Positions 1 through 13,313 of a DNA stretch of 64,000 nt are shown one piece after another (positions within the stretch are counted from its first letter, which is position 1; the number at the start of each line of letters is the position of its first letter). The DNA is from Pseudomonadota bacterium. Its GTDB lineage: Bacteria > Pseudomonadota > Gammaproteobacteria > Steroidobacterales > Steroidobacteraceae. The position numbers were made by a program, and so were the translations under genes. The stretch lies in contig JABBNZ010000004.1 of the NCBI GenBank assembly GCA_019352035.1, forward strand, positions 36,193 through 100,192, given 5' to 3'. The notes beneath the pieces are model-generated. The model was not told where the DNA came from, ran no database searches, and was given only the letters and a program-made list of their open reading frames with translations.

Positions 1-1
1 T

Positions 2-195
2 CTTGACCCGAGGAAGTTCACGGTCCGCACGGCACTGGCGCTGTTGGCGCGCAGCGCGGCGTGGGAGGAATACCCCGAATCCGCGCGGCCGCTGTTGCCC
101 GCGATCGAGAGACTCACGCACGGCGGCCGCCGTCACCGTCCCGGGGGCCGCGTGCCGCCGGCGGGCCGGCAGACGATGACTGAAGGGCGTGTCGA

Positions 196-199
<4 letters not shown>
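2..199 (+). CDS. C-terminal end of an unidentified protein (partial)
   Basis: This frame is open from the window edge and ends at TGA 197-199, giving about 65 residues (LDPRKFTVRTALALLARS...). Its stop overlaps the ATG of the downstream histidine kinase in an ATGA junction, which argues for a real upstream gene in the same operon. The first half has helical, leucine- and alanine-rich composition. The last 25 residues are arginine-, glycine- and proline-rich and look like a disordered tail. I do not recognise the family. Confidence 0.5.
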
Positions 200-2811
<2,612 letters not shown>

Positions 2812-2941
2812 GGCTTTGATTCGGCCCGAACCACTGGCCTTCCGTCCGCGCAATGGCGCAAAATCGCGGGACGGCCACTCGACAGGGGGGCCCAGGGCTC
2901 TGGGTACCCGGTCACAAACGAAAAATCAACTGAGGAACGAC

Positions 2942-3157
2942 ATGGCTACCAAGCTCGAGAAGACCCTGAAGCGCGAGATCGACGTGGACGGCAAGGCCTA
3001 CATGCTGGCCATCTCCCCCGACGGCCTGAAGCTCACCGAGAAGGGCCGGCGCAAGGGCCAGGAACTCAGCTGGAAGGGCTTGCTCGACGGCCAGGCTGCG
3101 GCGCCGAGCGCGGCGGGCGCATCGATGGAGGAGGCGGAGACCGCGGCCGAGGAGTAG
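2942..3157 (+). CDS. Small conserved-type hypothetical protein, 71 aa
   Basis: The ATG at 2942 is preceded by a good ribosome-binding site (CTGAGGAACGAC), so I prefer it to the longer 113-aa ORF, whose extra N-terminus is out of character. The 71-residue product (MATKLEKTLKREIDVDGKAYM...) has a lysine/glutamate-rich core with a GKAYMLAISPDGLKLTEKGRRKG stretch, then a low-complexity alanine/glutamate tail. There is no signal peptide or membrane segment. The core looks like a small beta-rich domain, but I cannot assign a function. It stands alone between the histidine kinase and the convergent Lrp gene. Confidence 0.7.
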   Translation: MATKLEKTLKREIDVDGKAYMLAISPDGLKLTEKGRRKGQELSWKGLLDGQAAAPSAAGASMEEAETAAEE

Positions 3158-3265
3158 GCGGGCGCGTCGGCCAAGCATCGGGGCCCAGGGGCGCGCGATG
3201 CGCGGGGACCGGGGAGCCCCCTGCCCCCATGGATGGCCAGCGGCGCGGTGCAGAATCACTGGCCT

Positions 3266-3718
3266 TTATCGCAGGCAGCCCGTGAGAGGGGCCCGAGGCT
3301 TGATGGTCTTCATGCAGACCGTCGTCTCGAGCCTCTGCACCCCGGGCATGCGCCGGACCTCCATGCGCAGCAGCTGATCGAGCTGCTCGATCTCCCCGAC
3401 CAGCACGTGCATCAGATAATCCGCCTGTCCCGCGGTGGTGAAGCACTGCAGCACGGAAGGGTGGCTCGCGGCGGCCGCTTCGAACTCCGCGTGGCGGGCC
3501 GCATTGATGGTCACGTGGACGAACGCGTGTACCCGCAACCCGAGGCCTTCGGCATCGACCTCCGTCCGGTAGCCGCGGATCAATCCCTGGCGCTCCAACT
3601 CCCGCACCCGCTGCCAGCAGGGCGTCTTCGAGAGTCCTACGCGCTCGCCCAGCTCCGCGAATGAGATGCGGGCGTCCTCCTCGAGCAGGCGCATGATCTC
3701 GCGGTCGATCTTGTCCAT
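3266..3718 (-). CDS. Lrp/AsnC family transcriptional regulator
   Basis: This 150-residue protein has the standard Lrp/AsnC layout. The N-terminal winged HTH covers about residues 1-60 (MDKIDREIMRLLEEDARISFAELGERVGLS..., with WQRVRELERQGLIRGY). A RAM/AsnC ligand-binding domain follows, with VLQCFTTAGQADYLMHVLV and the closing ETTVCMKTIK. Such proteins usually form octamers that respond to amino acids. It is divergent from the small DUF4404 gene. No amino-acid metabolism gene is adjacent, so its effector and targets cannot be read from context. Confidence 0.93.
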   Translation of the reverse strand: MDKIDREIMRLLEEDARISFAELGERVGLSKTPCWQRVRELERQGLIRGYRTEVDAEGLGLRVHAFVHVTINAARHAEFEAAAASHPSVLQCFTTAGQADYLMHVLVGEIEQLDQLLRMEVRRMPGVQRLETTVCMKTIKPRAPLTGCLR

Positions 3719-3893
3719 GGCTGAATAACGGTCTGCGGCGTGGGCCTTTGCCAGGCCAAAGTTCTACCCGCAGTAATGTCTTTAGTCCAGCCGAGGCACC
3801 GCCGGCGCCAGGGCGCCAGTGGCACGCCCCGGAAGGGGGCGACTACAATGGCTACAACATGGCTGCGGATGGACTGAAATGGGTGAGGAGCGC

Positions 3894-4169
3894 GTGAGCG
3901 AAGAGAGTCTGCGCGAGCTGCTTGCGCGCGTGCATGAGCGGCTGGGTCAGGCGGGATCCGTGGACCCGGAGTCGCGCAAGCTGCTGTCCACGCTGGTGCG
4001 CGACATCGATCGCGCCCTGGGACGGGGCGGGGCGGCCGGTACTGCCGGGGCGGCGGGCTCGCACGCAACCAGGCTGGAATCCCTGGCCGTGCGGTTCGAG
4101 GCGGATCACCCCGGCGTTGCCGAGGTGATCCGCGAAGTGATCGACGCGCTCGTTCGCGTCGGGATTTAG
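3894..4169 (+). CDS. DUF4404 family small protein
   Basis: The product (VSEESLRELLARVHERLGQAGSVDPESRKLLSTLVRDIDRAL...) matches the DUF4404 family, whose members typically start S-E-x-x-L-R-x-L-L-x-x-L. I chose the GTG at 3894 because the family similarity begins there. The in-frame ATG at 3879 would add five residues and cannot be excluded, because the GAGGAG before the GTG lies only 3 nt away. The protein is about 91 residues and mostly helical, with a glycine/alanine linker in the middle. Its function is unknown. It is divergent from the Lrp gene. Confidence 0.75.
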   Translation: MSEESLRELLARVHERLGQAGSVDPESRKLLSTLVRDIDRALGRGGAAGTAGAAGSHATRLESLAVRFEADHPGVAEVIREVIDALVRVGI

Positions 4170-4314
4170 CATAGGTACAGGGACGAGCGCCGCCGGCGCG
4201 CCGGGCCGGGCAGGCTGCGACTCATGCGTCGCACGGGTGGCCATGGACGGACACCCCGGAGCTTTGCGCGTAGCAGGGACTGCGCAGCGTAAAGCCCGGG
4301 TCCAGCGCTTTTAG

Positions 4315-6420
<2,106 letters not shown>

Positions 6421-6510
6421 GAGCACCGGGAATTTTGGCGAAAAGAGTACCGATCCCCTATTTGCTGGCGGCGACGGGCCAACTCAAGAGGCGCCAAAGT
6501 AAAGCGCGCA

Positions 6511-6539
6511 ATTCTATTGGACGCGGTCGAAAATACCAA
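6511..6539 (-). promoter_or_regulatory. Candidate sigma-70 promoter for rpoD
   Basis: On the minus strand the dnaG-rpoD gap contains TTGGTA, 17 nt, then TAGAAT. The -10 runs straight into TTGCGCGC, a GC-rich discriminator of the kind linked to stringent control. An almost identical TAGAATTGCGCGC arrangement lies upstream of rpsU. It would allow rpoD to be expressed independently of the upstream operon. Confidence 0.6.
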
Positions 6540-6565
6540 ATTCGTTCCTCCCACCCCGCACCGGC

Positions 6566-8395
6566 TCAGGCCTTCCGGCCGGCGTTTCGGAGCATAAGTT
6601 GCTGAAATTCCTTTAGTTCATCAGGGCTCAGGCTGCCGGCCTGGCTCCTGTCCTCGAGGGCCTTCAGGCGCCGCTCGATGACCTGGCCGGCGAGCTTGGC
6701 GAGGGCGGCCTTGAGCTCCAGGGCCGCAGCCTCGGCGTCTCCCAGCATTTCCTCGCGCTCGAGCAGCCGCCCCAGGTGCTCTCCTCCGCTCCTGTCGGCC
6801 CAGCGCTCCAGGACTTGAGCCGGAACTGAGACCGGGCGCGCGCGCAAATCGTCCAGCAGCTCGCGCAGGAGCGCGATTCCCGGCTCCTCGCAGGCGTCGA
6901 GCCCCGTGCGCTCCTCGGCGCTGATGGAGCCTGCGATGGAGGGGAATCCGACGAGGCGCGCGATGGCCTGGCGCACGAGGCTGCCGCGGCCGGCGGAGAC
7001 TCGGCCTTGGGCCCCCGGCCCGGCGGGTCCCGGGCGGGGGTTCGCCGCTTCGCGGCTGACCCTCTCGGCACCCTCAGCCGCCCTGCCGGTGCCGGCCCAA
7101 AGCGCCTGCAGCCGCTCGGCCGCGAGCCCCACGACCGCGGCAACTCTGGCGGTCAGAAGTTCCCGGTAGACGCCTTCGGGCACTTTGGCGATGAGCGGCC
7201 GGGCGCTCTCGGCAAAGCGCGCGCGGCCGTCGGCGTGGGTGAGGTCCGTTTGCTCGGACAACTCCCTCACCAGGTATTCCGAGAGCGGCAGCGTCGACTC
7301 CAGCCGCCGCTCGAACGCCTCGCGCCCCTCCGCTCCCACGAGGCTGTCGGGATCCTGCCCTTCGGGCAGGAAGAGAAAGCGGATCTCCCGGCCCTCGCGC
7401 GCTTCCGGCAGCGCATGCTGCAAGGCGCGCCACGCCGCGGCCCGGCCCGCGCGGTCGCCGTCAAAAGCAAACGCCACCTCTCTCACCAGTTGGAAGATGC
7501 GCCGGAAATGCTCGGGCGTCGTCGACGTGCCGAGGGTGGCGACGGCATACGGGATGCCGGCCTGATGCAGGCGGACGGTATCCATGTAGCCTTCGACGAC
7601 CAACAGACGCTCGAGCCGCGCGCGGGACCGGCGGGTCTCATGCAGCCCGTAGAGCTCGCGTCCCTTGTGGAAGAGAACCGTCTCCGGGGAGTTGAGGTAC
7701 TTTGGCTCCCCGCGGTCGATGACGCGGCCGCCGAAGGCGATGACGCGGCCGCGCGCGTCCCGAATGGGGAACATGATGCGGTCGCGGAAGCGGTCGTAGT
7801 AGCGGTCGCCTTCACGCGCCGCCGCCGTGGTGCGTCCAGCATCGCGCTCGATGATCAGGCCGAGATCGGCAAGCGCCCGGCGCTCCGCCTCGCTGCCGCC
7901 GAAACGCTTCAGCACGGCGTTCCAGGAATCCGGCGCGTAACCGATGCCGAACTGCGTGATCGTCTCCGCAGTCAGGCCGCGGCGCGTCAGGTAGTCGTGC
8001 GCCCGCGCGTCCCGCGACAGCGTCTCGGCGTAAAACTTGGCCACGCGTGACATGAGGTCGTGGAGCCTCTCGGAATCGCGGGTGGCGCCGGGGTGGCCGC
8101 CGCTTTCCTGCGGCACTTCGAGGCCGAGCCGGCCGGCCAGTTCCTCCACGGCCTCGGGGAAGGCCATGCGGTCGTGCTCCATCAGGAAGCGAAGCACCGT
8201 GCCGTGCGCACCGCAGCCGAAGCAGTGATAGAACTGCTTCTCCGGGCTCACCCAGAAGGAGGCGGTTTTCTCGTTGTGGAAGGGGCAGCAGGCCTTGTAC
8301 TCGCGGCCGGCCTTCTTCAGCTGCAAGCGTGAGCCGACCACCTCCACGATGTCCGCGCGGGCGATCAGCTCGTCGATGAAGCTCTGGGGGATGAT
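6566..8395 (-). CDS. dnaG: DNA primase, apparently with a non-canonical AUC start
   Basis: Synthesises RNA primers at the replication fork. It has the CHC2 zinc finger (CCPFHNEKTASFWVS...HCFGCG), the primase catalytic core, and the TOPRIM motifs LLVVEGYMDTVRL and FAFDGDRAGR, followed by a DnaB-binding C-terminus. The ORF track starts at an internal GTG (8347), which would delete the universally conserved N-terminus. In the same frame the sequence upstream reads IPQSFIDELIARADIVEVVGS, exactly where other DnaG proteins begin M..IPQ.FIDELL. An in-frame TAG lies at 8405-8407, and the only codons available for initiation are ATC at 8395 or 8392. I therefore place the start at ATC 8395, giving 609 residues. 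A frameshift or assembly error at the C/G run is the alternative. It is third in the rpsU operon. Confidence 0.95.
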   Translation of the reverse strand: MIPQSFIDELIARADIVEVVGSRLQLKKAGREYKACCPFHNEKTASFWVSPEKQFYHCFGCGAHGTVLRFLMEHDRMAFPEAVEELAGRLGLEVPQESGGHPGATRDSERLHDLMSRVAKFYAETLSRDARAHDYLTRRGLTAETITQFGIGYAPDSWNAVLKRFGGSEAERRALADLGLIIERDAGRTTAAAREGDRYYDRFRDRIMFPIRDARGRVIAFGGRVIDRGEPKYLNSPETVLFHKGRELYGLHETRRSRARLERLLVVEGYMDTVRLHQAGIPYAVATLGTSTTPEHFRRIFQLVREVAFAFDGDRAGRAAAWRALQHALPEAREGREIRFLFLPEGQDPDSLVGAEGREAFERRLESTLPLSEYLVRELSEQTDLTHADGRARFAESARPLIAKVPEGVYRELLTARVAAVVGLAAERLQALWAGTGRAAEGAERVSREAANPRPGPAGPGAQGRVSAGRGSLVRQAIARLVGFPSIAGSISAEERTGLDACEEPGIALLRELLDDLRARPVSVPAQVLERWADRSGGEHLGRLLEREEMLGDAEAAALELKAALAKLAGQVIERRLKALEDRSQAGSLSPDELKEFQQLMLRNAGRKA

Positions 8396-8497
8396 GGGGG
8401 AATTCTACTCGAAGCCGTAGACTGGTCGGAGCCTCGCCGCCGCTCGATTCGAAGCCGCGGGACCGTCGGGGCACTGCCAGTGCGCGGCCAGCACCCC

Positions 8498-8947
8498 TCA
8501 GCGTGAGGCCAGCTTTTCCTTCACGCGGGCGCTGACGGCGCCCATGTCGGCGCGGCCCTGCGCCTGGGATTTCACCAGCGCCATGACCTTCCCCATGTCC
8601 TTGGCGGAGCTCGCCCCGGTCGAGGTGATGGCGCCCGCAATCAGCGCGTCGAGCTCCGCATCGCCCATGCGGGCCGGCAGGTAGCCCTCGATGATCGAGA
8701 TTTCGGCGCTCTCCTTGGCCACCAGGTCGGCGCGGCCGCCGGCCTGGAACTGGACGATCGCCTCCTTGCGCTGCTTGATCATTTTCTCCAGTACCGCGAG
8801 CACCTGCGCGTCATCGAGCGTAATGCGCTCGTCGACCTCGCGTTGCTTGATGGCGGCGAGTGCCAGGCGGATGGTGGCCAGGCGCTCCTTCTCGCCCGAG
8901 CGCATGGCGCTCTTCATGTCCTCCGTGATGCGTTCCCTGAGAGTCAT
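8498..8947 (-). CDS. yqeY: YqeY/GatB-like protein
   Basis: This 149-residue protein matches the YqeY family, which resembles the C-terminal tRNA-interacting domain of GatB (MTLRERITEDMKSAMRSGEKERLATIRLALAAIKQREVDER...). The conserved helical stretches IEGYLPARMGDAEL and KDMGKVMALVKSQAQGRADM are present. It lies between rpsU and dnaG, 17 nt downstream of rpsU, the usual place in proteobacterial macromolecular-synthesis operons. It is not a GatB amidotransferase subunit by itself, and its exact role is unsettled. Confidence 0.93.
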   Translation of the reverse strand: MTLRERITEDMKSAMRSGEKERLATIRLALAAIKQREVDERITLDDAQVLAVLEKMIKQRKEAIVQFQAGGRADLVAKESAEISIIEGYLPARMGDAELDALIAGAITSTGASSAKDMGKVMALVKSQAQGRADMGAVSARVKEKLASR

Positions 8948-8964
8948 GCCGCCGGCCGGGAGGA

Positions 8965-9174
8965 TCAGCGGGAGGCCCGCATGCCCTCGCGCGAGATGCG
9001 CTTCATGTGGCGCTTGATGGCAGCCGCCTTTTTGCGTTTCCGCTCCTGGGTCGGCTTCTCGTAGAATTCCCGCCGACGCAGCTCGGTGAGAATGCCGGCC
9101 TTCTCGCAGGCGCGCTTGAAACGCCGCAAGGCGGCATCGAAGTACTCATTCTCACGGATACGGACGCTCGGCAT
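8965..9174 (-). CDS. rpsU: Small ribosomal subunit protein bS21
   Basis: A 69-residue basic protein ([27 protein letters not shown]...) typical of bS21, with the conserved [26 protein letters not shown] core. It binds the 30S platform and affects initiation. It is the first gene of the operon with yqeY, dnaG and rpoD, is divergent from tsaD, and has a candidate promoter 60-90 bp upstream. Confidence 0.98.
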   Translation of the reverse strand: MPSVRIRENEYFDAALRRFKRACEKAGILTELRRREFYEKPTQERKRKKAAAIKRHMKRISREGMRASR

Positions 9175-9233
9175 CGAAACCTCAAGGGCCTATCGGGGCC
9201 AGGTGAACGGGGGACCTTAAAAACGGGCGCGCA

Positions 9234-9262
9234 ATTCTAGTTGAGGCTCGTGGCAAAGGCAA
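9234..9262 (-). promoter_or_regulatory. Candidate sigma-70 promoter of the rpsU-yqeY-dnaG-rpoD operon
   Basis: On the minus strand the rpsU-tsaD gap shows TTGCCT, 17 nt, then TAGAAT, followed directly by TGCGCGCCCG. The optimal spacing and the location 60 nt upstream of rpsU make it the likely operon promoter. The GC-rich discriminator resembles growth-rate/ppGpp-controlled promoters. Confidence 0.65.
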
Positions 9263-9287
9263 AAATCCATTTCTCTGAGACCCGTCA

Positions 9288-10367
9288 ATGCAAGCCGATA
9301 AGCCCCGGGGAGCCATCCTCGCAATCGAATCCTCCTGCGACGAGAGCGCCGCGGCCGTCCTGGACGAGTCCGGGGGGCTCCTGGCGCATGAGCTCTACAG
9401 TCAGGTGGAGCTGCACCGGACCTACGGGGGGGTGGTGCCGGAGCTGGCCTCCCGCGACCATGTGCGCCGGCTCCTGCCCCTCATCCGGCAGGCCCTGGAG
9501 CGCGCGGGCACCGCTCCGGAGCGGCTGGCGGGCATCGCCTTCACCGCGGGTCCCGGGCTGATCGGGGCGCTGCTCACCGGGGCGGCCCTCGCGCGCAGCC
9601 TGGCTTATGCGTGGCAGGTGCCCGCCGTGGGAGTGCACCACCTGGAGGGGCATCTGCTCGCCCCTTTGCTCGAGCCGAACCCGCCCCCGTTTCCGCATGT
9701 GGCGCTCCTCGTCTCGGGGGGGCACACCCAGCTCATCGAGGTCGCCGGGATCGGCCAATATGCCATCCTCGGGGATACCCGCGACGATGCCGCGGGCGAG
9801 GCCTTCGACAAGACCGCGAAGCTGCTGGGGCTGCCCTATCCCGGCGGCCCGGAGCTCGCGCGGCTGGCCCAGAGCGGCACCGCGGGCGTCTTCCGCTTCC
9901 CCCGGCCGATGCTCGACCGGCCTGGTCTCGAGCTGAGCTTCTCGGGCCTGAAAACGGCGGTGCTGCATTCGCTTCGCGGGCGGGAGCTGACCTCCCAGCT
10001 GCGGGCGGATGTCGCCCGCGGCGTCGAGGAAGCGATCGTGGGCACGCTCGCCGCCAAGGCGGTGCGGGCCCTGGAGGCCACCGGCCTCGATACGCTCGTG
10101 GTCTCCGGCGGCGTGAGCGCGAACCAGCGGCTGCGCGCGCAGCTCAGCGACGCGGTCGGCCGGCGGGGCGGCCGCGTGTACTATCCGCGCATCGAGTTTT
10201 GCACCGACAACGCGGCGATGATCGCGGTGGCGGGCCTGGCGCGGCTGCGGGCGGGCGAGCATGAGGGTCTCGCAATCCAACCGCGCGCGCAGTGGCCGCT
10301 CGAGACGCTATCCGCGGTTCCGTTGCAGCCCTCTGCCGCGATCCCTCGATGTATATCCCCCCCATGA
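9288..10367 (+). CDS. tsaD: tRNA N6-adenosine threonylcarbamoyltransferase TsaD
   Basis: Transfers the threonylcarbamoyl group to A37 of ANN-decoding tRNAs, working with TsaB and TsaE. The 359-residue protein has the ASKHA-fold signatures [15 protein letters not shown], the metal-site region [30 protein letters not shown], and [11 protein letters not shown]. It ends [12 protein letters not shown], followed by a short non-conserved tail. Divergent from rpsU, the classic arrangement in this lineage, and followed 21 nt later by folB. Confidence 0.97.
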   Translation: MQADKPRGAILAIESSCDESAAAVLDESGGLLAHELYSQVELHRTYGGVVPELASRDHVRRLLPLIRQALERAGTAPERLAGIAFTAGPGLIGALLTGAALARSLAYAWQVPAVGVHHLEGHLLAPLLEPNPPPFPHVALLVSGGHTQLIEVAGIGQYAILGDTRDDAAGEAFDKTAKLLGLPYPGGPELARLAQSGTAGVFRFPRPMLDRPGLELSFSGLKTAVLHSLRGRELTSQLRADVARGVEEAIVGTLAAKAVRALEATGLDTLVVSGGVSANQRLRAQLSDAVGRRGGRVYYPRIEFCTDNAAMIAVAGLARLRAGEHEGLAIQPRAQWPLETLSAVPLQPSAAIPRCISPP

Positions 10368-10388
10368 GTTCCGTCACTGCGTAACGAC

Positions 10389-10790
10389 ATGCACCAGGAA
10401 ACTCTTTCACCCCCCGGCGACCATATCTTCCTGCGCGGACTCACCGCCGAATGCATCATCGGATTCATCGACTGGGAGCGGCGCGTCAAGCAGACCGTGG
10501 TGATCGATCTCGAGCTGCCGGTCGACTGCCGGCGCGCCTCGAGCAGCGACGATGTCGCGGATACCGTGGACTACAAGAGGGTCGCGAAGCGCGTCCTGGC
10601 CTACATCGAGGCCTCGGAGTTCAAGCTGGTCGAGACTCTGGCGCACCGGCTGGCCCTGCTGCTGCTCGAGGAGTTCGGGCTCGACTGGGTGCGCATCTGC
10701 CTCAACAAGCCGGGTGCCATCCGCAACTCCCGTGACGTCGGCGTCCTCATCGAGCGCAGCCGCGCCGATCTGGCGGCGGCGCGCGGCTGA
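10389..10790 (+). CDS. folB: Dihydroneopterin aldolase
   Basis: Converts 7,8-dihydroneopterin to 6-hydroxymethyl-dihydropterin and glycolaldehyde in folate synthesis. The 133-residue protein shows the FolB pattern IFLRGLTAECIIGFIDWERRVKQTVVIDLEL, then VDYKRVAKRVLAYIE, KLVETLAHRLA and VRICLNKPGAIRNSRDVGV. It directly precedes folK, which acts on its product. Confidence 0.96.
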   Translation: MHQETLSPPGDHIFLRGLTAECIIGFIDWERRVKQTVVIDLELPVDCRRASSSDDVADTVDYKRVAKRVLAYIEASEFKLVETLAHRLALLLLEEFGLDWVRICLNKPGAIRNSRDVGVLIERSRADLAAARG

Positions 10791-10802
10791 TCCATCTCGC
10801 CC

Positions 10803-11297
10803 ATGCCTCACGTATACGTCGCAGCCGGAAGCAACGTCGAGCCCGAGCGGCACCTCGCGACGGCGGTCCGGGAACTCGAGCGGGAATTCCCAGGAGTGCG
10901 CTTCTCGCCCTGGTATCGCAACACCGCGGTGGGATTCGAAGGGGCGGACTTCATCAACTTCGTCGCCGGCTTTCCGACGCGGCTCGCGGTGGGCGAAGTG
11001 CTGGCGCGCCTGCACGCCATCGAGGCGCTCTGCGGACGGCCGCGGGAAGCCCCGCGATGGGCGCCGCGATCGATGGACCTCGATGTGCTCCTCTACGGCG
11101 ATCTGGTTTGTCAGGAGCCGCACCTGAATCTGCCACGCCCCGACCTGCTCAAGCGCGCTTTCATGCTGGGCCCGCTGGCCGTACTGGCCCCCGATCTCGT
11201 GCACCCGACCGAGCGGCAGACCATCGCAGCGCTGTGGCGAAGCTTCGATCGTGCGGCGCATCCGTTGGTGGAAGTGCCCAGCGCAACGGCGCGCTGA
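10803..11297 (+). CDS. folK: 2-amino-4-hydroxy-6-hydroxymethyldihydropteridine diphosphokinase
   Basis: Pyrophosphorylates 6-hydroxymethyl-dihydropterin using ATP. The 164-residue protein has the HPPK signatures VYVAAGSNVEPERHL, NTAVGFEGADFINFV and the metal/ATP motif APRWAPRSMDLDVLLYGD, then LPRPDLLKRAFMLGPLAVLAPDL. It lies 12 nt after folB and is convergent with the pteridine reductase gene, making a small pterin/folate cluster. Confidence 0.96.
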   Translation: MPHVYVAAGSNVEPERHLATAVRELEREFPGVRFSPWYRNTAVGFEGADFINFVAGFPTRLAVGEVLARLHAIEALCGRPREAPRWAPRSMDLDVLLYGDLVCQEPHLNLPRPDLLKRAFMLGPLAVLAPDLVHPTERQTIAALWRSFDRAAHPLVEVPSATAR

Positions 11298-11331
11298 GGT
11301 GTTCTGCCCGGATCCAGCACCTCGCGCAGCG

Positions 11332-12108
11332 CTACCAGCCGATGCTCCTGCCGCCATCGACCGCGAGAATCTGGCCGGTGACGAAGGGCGCCTCGGCGGC
11401 GAAGAAGAGTACCGCGCGTGCGACGTCCTCCGCCGATCCGATGCGCTTCAGGGCGGTGCGGGCGATGATCTGCTCGCGCAGCGCCGCATCGACGCCGCTT
11501 TCCGGCCACATGACCGGTCCCGGAGCGATCGCATTGACCCGCACCTGCGGCCCGAGCTCCCGCGCCAGCGATTTGGTGAGCATGATGAGGCCGGCCTTGG
11601 CGATGCAGTACACCGGATGGCGGCGCAAGGGGCGCATGCCATGAATGTCGGTGAGATTGACGATCAGGCCGCCGCGCTCGCGCAGCGCCGGGGCGGCCGC
11701 TTGCGCCAGGAAGAGCGGCGCCTTGAGGTTGGTGCCGATCAGGTCGTTCCACTGGTCCTCGCCGATTTCTCCGAGCGGAGTCGGATAGAACGACGAGGCG
11801 TTGTTGACCAGAATGTCGAGGCTCCCGAAGGCGGCCACGGCCGTGTGGGCGAGCTGTGTCACGGCGGTGCTGGCGAGCAGGTCGCACGAGGCGAGCGTCG
11901 CCGAGTCTGGCCTGAGGCCATTGAGCTCCCGGGCCAGGGCGGCCGCTTCCTCCGCGGAGCTGTGGTAGTGAAGGACCACGCTTGCGCCAGCTGCGTGCAA
12001 GGTACGCGCGATGACGGCGCCGACACGGCGGGCGGCGCCTGTGATCAGCGCGGCCTTGCCGGCGAGAGGCGGGCGCCGGGCGGCATCGGTGTGGGTGGGC
12101 TCTGGCAT
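11332..12108 (-). CDS. Pteridine reductase-type SDR (FolM/PTR1-like)
   Basis: A 258-residue short-chain dehydrogenase. The nucleotide motif is TGAARRVG, the TGxxxRxG variant typical of pteridine reductases and FolM rather than the common TGxxxGxG. NNASSFYPTPLGEI and the catalytic YCIAK (YxxxK) follow, and it ends FVTGQILAVDGGRSIGW. Such enzymes reduce dihydropterins or dihydrofolate with NADPH, and the folB-folK neighbours support a pterin role. Its start lies only 14 bp from the divergent MidA gene, so promoters for the two must overlap each other's coding sequence. Confidence 0.9.
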   Translation of the reverse strand: MPEPTHTDAARRPPLAGKAALITGAARRVGAVIARTLHAAGASVVLHYHSSAEEAAALARELNGLRPDSATLASCDLLASTAVTQLAHTAVAAFGSLDILVNNASSFYPTPLGEIGEDQWNDLIGTNLKAPLFLAQAAAPALRERGGLIVNLTDIHGMRPLRRHPVYCIAKAGLIMLTKSLARELGPQVRVNAIAPGPVMWPESGVDAALREQIIARTALKRIGSAEDVARAVLFFAAEAPFVTGQILAVDGGRSIGW

Positions 12109-12122
12109 GAGGTGCCTACATT

Positions 12123-13313
12123 ATGACGCCCGCGCTGTCACCGGAAGAGCAGGCGCACTCGCGCGCGGTCACCGCGCTCATCGCAGAGCGTATCCGTGCG
12201 GCCGGAGGCTGGATCCCGTTCGAGCAATTCATGGAGCTGGCGCTCTACGCGCCGGGCCTCGGGTACTACAGCGCGGGCAGCGTGAAGCTCGGCCCGGGCG
12301 GGGACTTCGTCACGGCGCCGGAGATCTCCGATCTCTTCGGCCGTTGCGTGGCGCGCCAGTGCGCGCAGGTGCTCGGCCACGGCGCAGAGATCCTCGAGCT
12401 GGGCGCGGGGACCGGCCGCATGGCGGCGGTGATCCTCGAGAGTCTGGCGGCGATCGGGGCACTGCCCACGCGCTACGCGATCCTGGAAGTGAGTGCGGAC
12501 CTGTCGCAGCGGCAGCGAGAGCGATTGGGACGGCTGCCGCGCGAGATCCGCGAGCGAGTCGTGTGGCTCGACCGGTTGCCGGAACGGCCGATCAACGGGG
12601 TGATCCTGGCGAACGAGGTGCTGGACGCATTGCCCTGTCAGCGGTTCGTGCTGGTCGGCGGCGAGGTCCGTGAGTTGGGAGTGGCGCTCGCGGCAGAGGC
12701 GTCCCTGGAAGCCGGTGCCTCTGCCGCCGCCGTGAAGCTCACCGAGCGCGCTGCGGCGCCGGATCAGGCGCTCGAGAGCGCCTGCGCTGAATTGCTTCGC
12801 GAATTGCCGGCGCCGCTGCCGGAGGGCTACTCGTCGGAGATCTGCTCGAGGGTGGCACCGTGGATCGCCGGCATCGCGGATTGTCTCGAGCGTGGGGTAA
12901 TGCTGCTGTTCGACTATGGGTTGCCCCGGGCGCACTATTATCATCCGCAGCGGACTGCCGGAACCTTGCGCTGCCACTTCAAGCAGCGCGTGCACGACGA
13001 TCCTTATATCAACGTCGGCGTGCAGGACATCACGGCCTGGGTCGACTTCACGCGCGTCGCCGAGGCGGCGCTTGCGTCCGGATTGGACGTCAGCGGATTC
13101 GCGACACAGGCAGCATTTCTCCTCGGTACCGGCATCGAGAGCTATCTCGCGGAAGCTGTGGACCCCATCGCGCACGCGCGCCTGGCGGGCGAGGCGCGTC
13201 GGCTACTGCTGCCTGGGGAAATGGGCGAAGCGTTCAAGGTGATGGCGCTGACCCGTGAGTGCGATGCCGCCCTGGAAGGCTTCGCACTGCAGGACCTGCG
13301 CCACTCGCTATGA
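12123..13313 (+). CDS. MidA/NDUFAF7-family SAM-dependent methyltransferase
   Basis: The 396-residue protein matches the MidA (DUF185) family. It has the family signature GWIPFEQFMELALYAPGLGYYSAG, GDFVTAPEISDLFGRC, and the SAM-binding ILELGAGTGRMA. ILANEVLDALPCQRF, the DYGLPRAHYYHPQRTAGTLRCHFKQRVH block and DPYINVGVQDITAWVDF follow. The mitochondrial relative methylates an arginine of a complex I subunit; the bacterial substrate is not established. GAGGTG lies 8 nt before the ATG. The end overlaps the convergent aminopeptidase gene by 6 nt. Confidence 0.92.
   Translation: MTPALSPEEQAHSRAVTALIAERIRAAGGWIPFEQFMELALYAPGLGYYSAGSVKLGPGGDFVTAPEISDLFGRCVARQCAQVLGHGAEILELGAGTGRMAAVILESLAAIGALPTRYAILEVSADLSQRQRERLGRLPREIRERVVWLDRLPERPINGVILANEVLDALPCQRFVLVGGEVRELGVALAAEASLEAGASAAAVKLTERAAAPDQALESACAELLRELPAPLPEGYSSEICSRVAPWIAGIADCLERGVMLLFDYGLPRAHYYHPQRTAGTLRCHFKQRVHDDPYINVGVQDITAWVDFTRVAEAALASGLDVSGFATQAAFLLGTGIESYLAEAVDPIAHARLAGEARRLLLPGEMGEAFKVMALTRECDAALEGFALQDLRHSL

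Noticed and set aside
2816-2941. N-terminal 42 residues of the 113-aa ORF ending at 3157
   Set aside because: The composition differs from the rest of the protein, and a good ribosome-binding site precedes the internal ATG at 2942.
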